A stretch of DNA of 64,000 nt from assembly GCA_029216955.1 (NCBI GenBank), contig JANAVB010003400.1, positions 11,807,359-11,871,358 on the forward strand, written 5' to 3'. The notes under the pieces were generated by a model. It worked only from the letters and a program-made list of their open reading frames with translations. It was not told where the DNA came from and did no database searches. Shown here in pieces: positions 38,127 to 48,204 of this stretch. Made by a program: the position numbers and the translations under genes. This DNA comes from Iris pallida. Lineage: Eukaryota > Streptophyta > Magnoliopsida > Asparagales > Iridaceae. The number at the start of each line of letters is the position of its first letter. Within the stretch, counting starts at the first letter, position 1.

Positions 38127-38287
38127 TGTTTTTTTTCATGACGCTCGTATGACTGAAAGACTATCAATAACGTTTATATTGGACACCGTCATAGAATGGA
38201 GTCTTGCTGAACTTTGATGACGCTTCTTTATCAGCCATCATGAAATCCACTTATCAAGCGTCATTAATAGGTCTTTTTGTTGTAGTG
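38127..38287. mobile_element. Orphan terminus of a second CACTA element
   Basis: The segment ends GGTCTTTTTGTTGTAGTG, the complement of a CACTACAACAAAAA terminus. TGACGCT / AAGCGTCA / CCGTCAT words recur in the adjacent 160 bp as its own sub-terminal repeats, unlike the TGGAACG type of the outer element. I find no partner CACTACAACAAAA to its left within the outer element. Confidence 0.65.
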
Positions 38288-40122
38288 GATTAACTCTACT
38301 AGCCATGCACATGGCTAAGCTACCTGGAATAATAGTTTCCATTATTTTGCTCTATTGTATAGAAGTTAGTGACTTTATATAGTTGTACATACATATAGTG
38401 GTCATCTATTATAAGCAAATTGTACAGTTTGCCACAAGAGTATTCATACACTCCCATTATGTCAATCAATGCATGTATCCCCAACAGAAACTTATTCCTT
38501 ATCTTACTGAAGTACTGGTAAAATAATTTGTAAATATTGTAACCTAAATCACCCCAAAAGTAAAGATGAAGGGACCTTATTAAATAAGGAAAATCCATAT
38601 CCTTGAAATTTTCCAACATAGGAATAAATCTTAATCGTGAATTCCTGTAGGATATAATAGCATGATTCCTTAAAATGTTCAAATTAGTTTACCTTCCCTA
38701 CAGGGTAAGATATTAGATAACAAATGAGCATCATAATACAAGCACAAAAGTATATTTTGTAGTGGAGATAACCGAGTAACTTGTAATCTTACATTGGAAT
38801 ATTAGATTAATTTTAAATATTGTCAAGAGACGAAATTAGTGTCATTATCCAAGCCTTTTTTTTTCCATTTGAATGGGGGTTGGCTGTGATGCAAAAAAAA
38901 GCTTCTTAAAAAAACTGATATTTGTTATGACAACTTATCATTGCTACTTATGTAGAAGGGATCAATCGCATGGGCAATTTTTTAAGGAGCCATGTGTATG
39001 GCAATCACAGGGGGAATTTTTGATCTAGATGTATTTACTTCCACGCAAATAACAGTAGAAATACCTTATGTATTGGTTCCAAGCATATAAATTACTCTCT
39101 TGATAAATGCCATGCTGGTATCTAGATATATCGCTTGATGTGAGTCTTACAAAGTAAAAGCATTTTTATTTTAAAGATCATTTTGCGGAAAACATTATTA
39201 GCAGACAGGGCAGAGCTCATCTTGAATTTGCCTTAGGGTGTGAATTAATTATGCACTAGATATCTAGAGGAATCTGACCACAGAGGGACCACAACTATAT
39301 GGAATTTGTTTTTGAACCAAGGTTTAATTCATCTAACTTGGCCCTCTTTATTATGTGCACGAATTAGAAAAGGAAGTCTTCTTATTTTTCTTCCTGAAGT
39401 AGGTTTTCTATACAACTGGTTGCCTTATGTTATGACCTTTAGTTGAACAGATAACTCTTTTTGCTCCCATCTTGTCTAATCTTTTTTGAATTTATTTCTT
39501 TTCCTTGTCATACTTTTATCTAGCATTTGAAGTAGAAATCATACGAGGCATCTTCTTAGATAATGAAGTTTTTTTATCCTTATAGAAATTACTTCTTTGC
39601 TTTCTGGTACTGCCTGAAACCAAATTATGAGTATGACTATTATTTAATTGAACTTCTAATTATCGAGTTTAATTTGTTATATATATGTTTGTTTGTTTTT
39701 TCTTTCAAAAAGATGGGGACTGTTATTGAACAAAACACTAAATTTTCTTTGTAGGTTTCTCTAGGAATGAAGTTTTGTGACAAAATTGTAGATTTTTAAT
39801 TGGACCTGGTACTGATGGTGAGGTAAGGTGGGCATATGATGTTGTTATTTTTTTTTCTTCCAAGCATGCACTACAATCTCATTTGTATATTTTCTCCGTA
39901 GATAACGTACAGGTTCCACCAACGATAAGTAGTTATTACAACTGGCAGTTATCAGTTTCTTCTCCATGTTGCGTATTCTATCTGGTGCTTTTCTATTATT
40001 TGATTCTGGACAAAAGCAATTTCAATTGAAAATGATATTCACCAATAGGTGGTAGTAATTTGAGTTAAGAAGTCACTAATAAGATATACAAGTAGGTTTT
40101 AGAATACATAGAGGCTTGTTAC
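38288..40122. other. CACTA interior without identified genes
   Basis: AT-rich and intron-like. The longest frame is 120 codons on the minus strand (38320-38682), rich in Ile, Tyr, Phe and Asn, with no motif I can name. I do not call it a gene. Confidence 0.4.
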
Positions 40123-41244
40123 CTTCACAGTCACATCTTTGATCAACAAAATTGCTTTCACCTCATCCCAAGATATCTGAAAGTTTGATAGAAGAGAAAA
40201 GTCAGAATGAAGAAATGGCCATCTACAAGGGGGTTACAAAATCTGATCTAGCTAAAAGTTTGAGATTTGAGGTGTGAGTCCCATATATATAATGCAATTT
40301 AAGCTGGAATCATCACAAATATCAATTAACTTGGAATGAATTTTTACTATAAAAATACACTTGAGAATGAATGTAGTTAATTTGGTTCAGTCAGCTACGC
40401 TAAGATGCGATTGTAGCAAGATAATATAATGATCGAAAACTAGGACAAGGTACCTTGTCTCAGAATGCACACAAATCTTTCCTATTTTTTTCAGATTCCT
40501 GCAAAATGTGAACAGAGATTAAGCAAAACGAGTTTCAAAATTAGCCAAAAAATGAAGGACAATGACAAGGTACGACAGATGATATCATTCAAAAGTAAAT
40601 TATTATGAAAGATAGGTACCCAAAGGCTCATCCCCATAACCTTAAGCTCAAAAAATAGGATAATTTCCATAACAGTTCGTTCAAATAAATATGCAAAACT
40701 AAGGGGTCACGAGTTAGTTATGCATTTTTATATAATTAAACTATCAGTTGCAGACAGCCATGCATATTTCACACTTTGACATGGCCACAAGATTACATCT
40801 AAGTAAATATACAAAGTTTAACATGACATACGGTTTTGTGAGATTGAATGTAAAGATTAAAAATGGAAAAATAAATTGACACTTGACATATTACATTATT
40901 CTCTATATATGGCATAACATTTTTGTCTTATGCAAACTTTACAAGTATATAAAGGTGGAGAAGTTTGTGTGTAGCTTGTTGGACAGAGATGGACATGTGT
41001 GTTGTGTTTGACACAGATGAAAATTCCAATATTTGGTGGGAAGGAATGTCATAAACTCGTAAATAATAGATAATTACTAATGGAAAAAATACCAACATAG
41101 TATATACAACTCAAAAACTCACTTGTTTCGAAAGACTGGAACATAAGATTTTTGTGTATGTGGTCAAAGAAGGGATAATAAAACTTTTACTGACTTGCAG
41201 TGGACACTTTTTGTGCATTTGCTTTTAAGAGCATCAATTGCCTG
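40123..41244 (-). pseudogene. Candidate captured mini-exons of an unknown gene
   Basis: Three short minus-strand segments have AG before and GT after: 41195-41244 (QAIDALKSKCTKSVHC), 40454-40498 (NLKKIGKICVHSET) and 40123-40176 (ISWDEVKAILLIKDVTVK). The first two join in phase; the third needs a different phase. Coding texture and splice signals suggest captured exons, but each is too short to identify and chance cannot be excluded. Confidence 0.3.
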
Positions 41245-41795
41245 CTTGAGACAATTAAAACATATTACATTTGAAGCCCCACGTTTGCTATTAAAACAGT
41301 AGGATGCACTATATGCTACTAGTGCAATGGATGTCTGATTCTTGTAGTCTCTCTCCTTGATTTGGTGTCTCGTCCAACAAATTCTAGTTCACCAGAATCT
41401 ATATGAAAATGCAGTAAATTAAACCTCACAATTCTCGTAGTTATGTTTAAGCTCTGCATTGGGAACAAGTAAATGTTTAGGTTATGTAGTATTTGTGTGG
41501 CTTAGAGCCCTATGCATACAAGAACTCTAGTAATCCATACAAAAAATTTAACAAACAGTTGGTGTGCTCCACAACAAACAGTCAGTACATCAAACAAGCA
41601 AATTAAAAAAAACCATTCTTTTACTGCTAAGGTGAACATATTCATCAGATCCACAAAATTAAAAACAACTACAAATCTATGGGGCAAATTGAAAGAAAAG
41701 AAGGGCCTTCCGATCAATTACATGAATCGAGTGGTTTTGAAGCCGATGGACTTGAGGTCGACGACCTGGACGACGATCTCTGGTACCTACGCGAG
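41245..41795. other. CACTA interior, no gene identified
   Basis: Nothing recognisable. A GC-richer part starts at about 41700 and leads into the pyruvate dehydrogenase fragment. Confidence 0.4.
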
Positions 41796-41888
41796 GAGTC
41801 CGACCACGGGGATCCCTTCTCCGTTGAACGCGAAGCCACCGAGGAGGCCGCGTTTGGAGCAGAACATGTGCATGGAGCCTCCTTGGCC
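41796..41888 (-). pseudogene. Captured fragment of plastid-type pyruvate dehydrogenase E1-alpha
   Basis: The minus strand encodes GQGGSMHMF followed by LLGGFAFNGEGIPV, matching the thiamine-diphosphate enzyme segment of the plastid-type E1-alpha subunit (the mitochondrial type differs here). About 31 codons are recognisable. Upstream the frame breaks at a stop and downstream it reaches a TAG soon after. The neighbouring sequence to about 42080 is open in several frames and may derive from the same gene, but I cannot prove it. In the native gene this segment helps convert pyruvate to acetyl-CoA for plastid fatty-acid synthesis; here it is a dead piece. Confidence 0.75.
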
Positions 41889-42214
41889 GAGGTATTCTCG
41901 ACGTCCTCGGAAGAATCATTGATCACCATGGAAGCACCGACAGACAAACTTCTTCATGGACTCATGGATGATGTTTGGGTTTAAGATGATCCCGCCGTGA
42001 AGTCAGCCAGATCCGTCATGATCCCTAGTGGTAAGAAGAGGGGTTTTCGTTCCTGCATGGTGAGAATAGGGTTTTCAGTTCCCGTGTTGTTTGGGAATTA
42101 TTGTGGCTCCATGTTGCAAAAAGAAGGATATATTAATTCAAAATCTAGGCACGGTTTGGTGGGTACACTTGATCATAATCACGTGATTTCAATTCCTTTT
42201 AAACTTTCATTTGG

Positions 42215-42390
42215 AACAGTTTGTGTGTGTTCCAGAATAAATAATTTTTATTGAAAATAAAAAATTAAATATTTGGAACGTTTTTTTTATTTTGGCATAG
42301 TTTTTTTCCGTTCCAAAATTTAGGCACAGTAAATAGGCGTTCCAGATGAAAAAATGCCTAGTGTTCCTAATTAGCTATTTTGGTGTAGTG
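42215..42390. repeat. CACTA right terminus and sub-terminal repeats
   Basis: TTTGGAACAG, TTGGAACG, CCGTTCCAAA and GGCGTTCCAG occur within 180 bp of the terminal TTTTGGTGTAGTG. The array is sparser than at the left end. Confidence 0.8.
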
Positions 42391-42393
42391 CTA

Positions 42394-42543
42394 ATTTCCA
42401 CTGTAACTGATTATTCTTGATTGCAATAAAAGTCTTATTCTTCTTCCCCAAACTCTTCTTGATGTTAGTGAAACCCTAGTTCACCATGGCTATTACGACA
42501 CGATCCACTGCAAATCCTGTACCAACAGGAAGGGGTCGTATCA
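42394..42543 (+). repeat. 3' LTR of gypsy D, right part
   Basis: It resumes after the CACTA element with ATTTCCACTGTAACTG and ends GTCGTATCA at 42543. It keeps the ATG and MAITTRSTANPVP frame of the 5' LTR. Confidence 0.9.
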
Positions 42544-42589
42544 AGGAGATTGGAAAGTGTCGATACATACAATTGCCCGATATAACTGC

Positions 42590-42830
42590 CAGTGTCGATG
42601 CATATAATTGTCTAATAAATTCAGTCATTTCCCAATGTATATCTCGTCATGGAGGTCCTGGAGGAGACGAAAGAGGGAAGGAGAATGCAAATCTAGTCGT
42701 GGAGGAGACGAATGAGGGAAGGAAACAGAGGCTATCTGAATTTTTATGTGGAAGAGACATCAGAGAGAGGAAGAAGAGAATAGAGGTTATCCAAAAATTA
42801 ATATTCAGATTTGTTAAAATCTAAATATAT
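42590..42830. repeat. Dispersed repeat, inverted copy of 26019-26180
   Basis: The complement matches 26019-26180, including the duplicated GGAGGAGACGAA-type unit (42660 and 42700). It belongs to the host sequence into which gypsy D inserted. Confidence 0.7.
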
Positions 42831-42837
42831 TTGTATA

Positions 42838-42986
42838 TGTTTGAAGGGATACTAGATATCGTAGAATAGTATTTTTTTTCTTGTTATTTTATCATATGGC
42901 AAGGGCCATATATATAGGGATAAGGGGCAACCCAAGGGTCATGTGTAACTTATGACATAATGGTGAATAGTAAGGGTTTCACAACA
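42838..42986 (-). repeat. 3' LTR of copia E (149 bp)
   Basis: The plus strand runs TGTTTGAAGGG to TTTCACAACA. It lacks a 24 bp CATGAGTTACATGATCC-containing segment that the other LTR has. Confidence 0.9.
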
Positions 42987-42999
42987 CTCCCCCTTATTC
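42987..42999 (-). other. Polypurine tract of copia E
   Basis: GAATAAGGGGGAG on the minus strand directly precedes the LTR start TGTTGTGAAAC. Confidence 0.85.
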
Positions 43000-43289
43000 A
43001 TCCATTTCCTTGGATCTACTTATAAAATACTTCAGGATTCAATAAGCTAATGGGTTGGATACTGCTGGATCCAGAGTAAACTTGGTTTGCCTCGTTAAAA
43101 CCTTGGCTGTGGAAAACCCAGTGGGAAAAACCATCAGTCCTAAGGAAAAAGAGTACAATCCTATAGTTTTATTCCCCCTGATCTATACAAGCTTCAGGCT
43201 TGCAGGTCTTTTAGTTGCCTCATCCCTATTCCTCTTACAAGCTTTACAAAAGTACATCGTGACAGTATTTTGGTAAACAAATCTGCTAA

Positions 43290-46200
43290 GTTATTACAAG
43301 ATTGAATTTATTGTATTTTGACTTGTTCCTTCTCTTGAAGGTCGTGCGTCCAGAAGAATTTGGGGGATATGTGCTTCGTCTTGTCATTCTTTATGTATCA
43401 TTTCTGAAGTTGAGCTACGCATGCTGCATTATCTTCAAAAAGGGTAGTAGGCTCAAGTTCACCAGTCTTCAGGCCAGTAGATGCCAAAATGTGCTAATGA
43501 CGGAGCGAAGCTAAACACACTCCTTGCTTGTTTCATGGATTGCCAGGAGTTCAGAATGGTTGGATGAGATAGCCACACTGGTCTGTTTGACGGACCTCCA
43601 GGAGATAGTCGTACCACCGAAAGTAAACACAAATCCAGTTTGTGATTTCTTTGTGTGGGGATCTGATCTATAACCTGCATCTGAATAACCAAGTAAAGTG
43701 GAAGACCCACTATTCGGGTAATATAGTCCTAGGTCTATAGACCCTTGGAGGTAGTGCAGAAGATGCTTCACTCCATTCCAGTAGAGCTTTGTGGGCGCTG
43801 CACTGTATCTGGCTAATAAGTTAACTGAAAACGCTATATCAGGACGCGTACAGTTAGCTATATAGAGTAGTGTCCCAATGGCACTTAGGTAAGGTACTTC
43901 AGGACGTAATGATTCCTCCCCCTCTTCCAGTGGACGGAAAGGGTCCTTCTTTACGTCCAATGATCGAACGACCATTGGTGTACTAAGGGGATGGGATTTA
44001 TCCATGTAGAATTGTTTAAGTAATCTTCGTGTATATGTAGATTGGTGTAACATGATACCACCCTTTAGGTGTTCGATCTGTAAGCCAAGACAATACTTTA
44101 TTTTCCCTAGGTCTTTTATTTCAAAAGTTGTCTTAAGGCTTTCAGATATCTCAGTGATCTCTGCAGGAGATCCAATGAGATTTAAGTCGTCGACATAAAC
44201 GGCGACTATAACAAATCTTGTTCCCGATCTTTTTATAAAGATACACGGGCAGACTTTATCATTAGTAAATCCTTGCATAGCAAGAAACTCACTTAGTCTG
44301 TTATACCATATTTTTCCTGATTGTTTAAGACCGTACAATGATCTTTGTAACCTTACAGAATAGGTGTCCCGAGGTCTACCTGTTTTCTCTGGTGAAATTT
44401 TATATCCTTCAGGGAGTTTCATATAGATATCTTTATCTATATTGCCATAAAGATATGCAGTCACAACATCCATGAGCTGCATTTCTAGGCTTTTCAGAGA
44501 AGAGAGGCTGATCAGGAATCTGAAGGTATTCCCATCCATGACCGGAGAATATGTTTCTTCATAATCTATTCCCGATTTCTGGGAGAAACCTTGTGCTACA
44601 AGGCGTGCTTTGTAGCACACGACTATGTTGCGTTCATTTCTTTTTCTTGTGAAGATCCATTTATATCCTACAGGTTTTACACCTTCAGGTGTTTGGACTA
44701 CTGGTCCAAAGACTTCGCGTTTCAAGAGTGAGTCCAGCTCTACTCCTATTGCTTCGTTCCACTTTGGCCAATCGCCTCTGCGTTTACATTTCGCTAGAGA
44801 TCGTGGATCGATGTCATCGTCATTTTCAGTGACGTGAACAGCAATATTGAACGTAAAATCGTCGTCGACGACTGTGCTTTTTCTGTTCAGTATCTCTCTA
44901 GTACGTACATAATTTAATGATATTTCTCTTGTTTGTTCCTCTTCAGGGGAAACTAGGAGGGGAGAGGTAGCTGATCTGAGCTCAGCATCCTGTATTAGGA
45001 TCTTCTTAATTTCTCCAAGGTTTTTTCTTTTACGCGGGACTTTGTCTCTCGAACCTGGTAGGCGTCCTCTTTTTAATTGAGGTATTGCCATTTCTGCTGC
45101 CGGCGGATTGTATCCATCTTTCGGGATGTCAATCCTAGCTGGCGTGTTGGCAGCAGGGACGTGTGATCTGACAATCTTCTGGTTGTCAGTAAATGTATCC
45201 GGAAGTAGATGTACAGTGTTCTGAAGATGTAATATCTTCAGGATCTTATCTTCACATTGACTTGTACGCGGATCAAAATGAGACAAAGTTTTTGTGTCCC
45301 AAGAAATTGTCTTAGAAGCTTCTGGCTTCTTAGACTGTGTGCCCAGTTTAGGAAATAATCCTTCATCAAACTCACAGTCATCAAGACGTGCCTTAAATAT
45401 GTCACCCATCAGGGGTTCTAGGTATCTAATTATATAGGGTGAGTCAAACCCAACATAGATACCTAATCGACGTTGTGGACCCATTTTGGTCCTCTGTGGG
45501 GGAGCAATGGGGACGTAAACAGCACAACCAAAAACTCTCAAATAAGAGATATTTGGAGGTGAACCATAAGCGAGCTACATCGGAGATAGAATATTACCTC
45601 CAGAAGGCCGTATTCTAATAAGTGATGCGGCATGCAATATAGCATGACCCCAAGCTTCCACAGTCAACTGTGACTGCATCAACAATGGACGAGCAATCCA
45701 TTATAATCTCTTAATAAGAGATTCTGCTAACCCGTTCTGGGTGTGAACATGAGCTACAGGATGTTCAACTTCGATGCCAGTTGCTTGGCAATAGTCTTGA
45801 AAAACCTGTGAAGTAAATTCACCCGCATTATCAAGTCTTAATTTTTGATATGGTTATCGGGGAAATGAGCCCGCAACTTAATTATTTGTGCCAATAGCTT
45901 AGAAAAAGCTAAGTTGCGGGTGGACAAAAGGCACACATAAGACCATTTAGTAGATGCATCGATAAGTACCATAGAGTACCTAAATGGACCACTTGCGGGG
46001 TGTATAGGTCCACAAATGTCTCCATGAATTCTCTCTAAGAAGCTAGGAGACTCTAGTCCCACTTTCAAAAGGGATGGTCTCGTTATAATTTTGCCTTAAA
46101 AACAAGGTAGACAGGAGTAATCATACTTCTGAAGAATCTTCAGGTTCTGCAGGTTGTGTCTAGTGGATTGGCTTATGATTCGTTTCATCATAGCTGATCC

Positions 46201-46500
46201 TGGGTGACCCAGTCTATTATGCCAAAGTTTAAATTTTGGCGATGAATGACACTTCTGGTGCACAATCATGTTAGCTTCTGTTGATTGAATTTGAGTATGA
46301 TAGAGACCCGACGGGAGTCCCTTGAATCGTTCTAAGATAGTTTTTGAACCATCTTTTAGACGAGTAACATACAGATATTCTGCCTCATTATTTCATTTGT
46401 TTCTAAGTGATATCCGTTTAAACGAATGTCCTTAAAACTTATGAGGTTCCTATTTGATTTAGGAGAGAATAGTGCATCTTTTATTATTAGTCTTATTTTA
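43290..46500 (-). pseudogene. Copia E pol: integrase, RT, RNase H
   Basis: A gag-pre-integrase piece near 46200 reads WHNRLGHPG. The integrase core is at 46068-45838 (RIHGDICGPIHPASGPFRYS, VLIDASTKWSYV). The 676-codon frame 45541-43511 gives the rest of integrase, RT (YKWIFTRKRNE, ARLVAQGFSQKSGIDYEETY, catalytic YVDD at 44197-44186) and RNase H (LLGYSDAGYRSDPHTKKSQT). A TGG-to-TAG stop at 43511-43513 cuts RNase H, and the frame reads on as LRSVISTFWHLL. Other frameshifts lie between 46500 and 45541. Only a remnant of the protease is left. Confidence 0.88.
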
Positions 46501-46537
46501 TTTGGGAGCAATATAATTGCTTCACCAGATCCTTCTA

Positions 46538-47272
46538 TTATGTTTGATAGTCCTTATTTTTCTTCTGCTTCTTGGAAGAAAAATGAGCTTCTAGGAGAGG
46601 AGCTGAGCCTGCAGGGCGTAGGTTATGAGTGGCCAAGAGAAGTTCTCTGTTTCGCTCTACCATCATCAGGGTGGAGTGCAATTCAGAGTACTTTTTGAAC
46701 TTTCGTTCACGGTACTGTTGCATGAGGATTGCATCCTTCTCGTGGAAGGATGTATAAGTTTTTTCCAACATGCGATACTCCGAGACTTCTTCACCACACA
46801 ACTTCAGGCGTGAGGTGATATTATGGAGAGCTGAGTTGTACTCAGCTACAGACTTAAAGTCCTGAAGTCGAAGGTTTTTCCACTCATACCTTGCACGTAG
46901 GAGGATTACATCTTTTTGATATTTATAGCGGTCCTCCAGTGCAGCCCACAATTCCTTTGGGTCTTCTACAGTGAGGTATTCGGCCTTCAGGGTCCGATCA
47001 ATGTGTCTCCTGATGTAGATAATGGCTTTCGCCTTATCTATATCAGAGACGTTCACTGTAGAAACAACCACAGTAGTGTCTGCTGTATTTCCCGTACCAG
47101 TGGCCGGAGTCGATGAAAGAGGAGTTGAAATTGTGGCTAATAAGCCCTGGGCACGTAAGTGGAACTTCAGGTCCACGTGCCAGCTCAAATAATTTTTTCC
47201 AGCAGCATCTAGTACTTCAAAATCGACACTCGCTATTTTGGCCATTTTATCTATCATGTGAAAAACATGCAT
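46538..47272 (-). CDS. Copia E gag (244 codons, C-terminally truncated)
   Basis: The product starts with MAKIASVDFEVLDAAGKNYL near 47248 (an upstream in-frame ATG lies at 47272) and contains the copia gag core (DKAKAIIYIRRHIDRTLKAE, EYNSALHNITSRLKLCG, EKTYTSFHEKDAILMQQYRE). It ends KKQKKNKDYQT then stops, without a zinc knuckle. The next recognisable sequence (IIEGSGEAIILLPNKIRL) belongs to the region after the protease active site, so knuckle and catalytic Asp region are deleted. Confidence 0.75.
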   Translation of the reverse strand: MHVFHMIDKMAKIASVDFEVLDAAGKNYLSWHVDLKFHLRAQGLLATISTPLSSTPATGTGNTADTTVVVSTVNVSDIDKAKAIIYIRRHIDRTLKAEYLTVEDPKELWAALEDRYKYQKDVILLRARYEWKNLRLQDFKSVAEYNSALHNITSRLKLCGEEVSEYRMLEKTYTSFHEKDAILMQQYRERKFKKYSELHSTLMMVERNRELLLATHNLRPAGSAPLLEAHFSSKKQKKNKDYQT

Positions 47273-47787
47273 AAATTAAAATTAAATATTTATGCATAAT
47301 CATAAATGTTACAGAGCTCATAATAAAAATACCACGGTGCTTAATAAAACAGTTCAGCCCAGAAGCTAATATGCAATCTGTCAATATTACAGTAAGTAAT
47401 TTTTTTTTTCAATGAGATGTACACAGAACAGTAAGTAGTAATGAGTACACAAGCAAGTAACAAAAATTGTTGTACAAAATAGTAACAATTGGTTTAACAG
47501 CAAGGCAATTTGTTCAACAACAAGCTGGTCTAACAATAAGTCAATTTGTTGTACAGTGAACAATATTTGTTTTAATAAGAAGCAAATTTGTTTTGAACGT
47601 TAGCAATATAAAGAATATCACTCTTAGATTGTTAGATATATTGCTAATTTTCATTCAAACAATTAATTTGTAAAAAAAATTTTAAGAAGTGTTACCAGCC
47701 TCTGGTCGGATCGACTAGGGAAAAAGGAAGAATGACGTCGAGATCTGGACGTCGATTCTCATTACTTCAGCAATCGTGCTGATAACG

Positions 47788-47960
47788 TGTTTGAAGGGAT
47801 ATTAGATATCGTAGAATAGTATTTTTCTTCTTGTTATTTCATCATATGGCAAGGGCCATATATATAGGGATAAGGGGCAACCCAAGGGTCATGAGTTACA
47901 TGATCCCAAGGGTCATGTGTAACTCATGACATAATGGTGAATAGTAAGGGTTTCACAACA
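47788..47960 (-). repeat. 5' LTR of copia E (173 bp)
   Basis: It matches the left LTR with a few substitutions plus a 24 bp tandem duplication of CCCAAGGGTCATG-containing sequence. Confidence 0.9.
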
Positions 47961-48204
47961 GTATATATGCTTTTATTGTCAATGTTATTATTAACTTTCC
48001 TTAAATAAGATATGGAACTTCAACGATCAGATTTAAATTGAAATAAGATCCTAGGGATATAGATAAGTGTGCTCATCTAGGAGGTGTGTTCATTGGATAG
48101 CTCATTTTGTATATATTCTTTTACTGTCAATGTTATTATTTGATGGTATACATGCAATTACAGTGTAGAGATATACAACAAGAAGAAGAAAAAAAATTAG
48201 TAAG
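47961..48204. other. Host spacer between copia E and copia F
   Basis: It contains two copies of TTNNTGTCAATGTTATTATT (near 47974 and 48121). The target sites of both copia elements lie here. No gene is seen. Confidence 0.5.

Larger units (their letters stand above)
34226..42390. mobile_element. CACTA (En/Spm) transposon carrying gene fragments
   Basis: The ends are CACTACACCAAAA and its complement TTTTGGTGTAGTG, with an exact 3 bp TSD CTA at 34223-34225 and 42391-42393, as CACTA elements make. The insertion splits the LTR of gypsy D, giving a third proof of both ends. Sub-terminal regions hold TGGAACG-type repeats in both orientations. In 8165 bp I find no transposase (TNP2/TNPD-like) frame. 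Instead it holds pieces of host genes on the minus strand, so I infer a non-autonomous, gene-capturing (Pack-type) element. An orphan second CACTA terminus at 38287 shows the interior is itself composite. Confidence 0.92.
28740..42543 (+). mobile_element. Ty3/gypsy chromovirus D with nested CACTA
   Basis: Two LTRs (28740-29181; 33955-34225 plus 42394-42543) bound gag-pol. Exact 5 bp TSDs AGGAG flank it at 28735-28739 and 42544-42548. A Met-tRNA-type primer site and a purine tract are present. Without the CACTA insert the element is about 5.6 kb. Domain order protease, RT, RNase H, integrase and a chromodomain-like tail define a gypsy chromovirus. Several stops and frameshifts make it non-coding, and most stops could come from C-to-T or G-to-A changes. 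Confidence 0.93.
42838..47960 (-). mobile_element. Ty1/copia element E
   Basis: LTRs at 42838-42986 and 47788-47960 are flanked by exact TSDs GTATA (42833-42837 and 47961-47965). The pol genes, purine tract and TGTTGTG start all read on the minus strand. It is 5.1 kb, and decayed by stops, frameshifts and an internal gag-protease deletion. Confidence 0.92.

Noticed and set aside
38320..38682. 120-codon minus-strand frame in the CACTA element
   Set aside because: AT-driven composition, no motif, no homologous frame recognised; kept as a note only.
41512..41984. Plus-strand frames of 136 and 101 codons near the CACTA right end
   Set aside because: They are antisense to the pyruvate dehydrogenase fragment; GC-rich sequence keeps several frames open.
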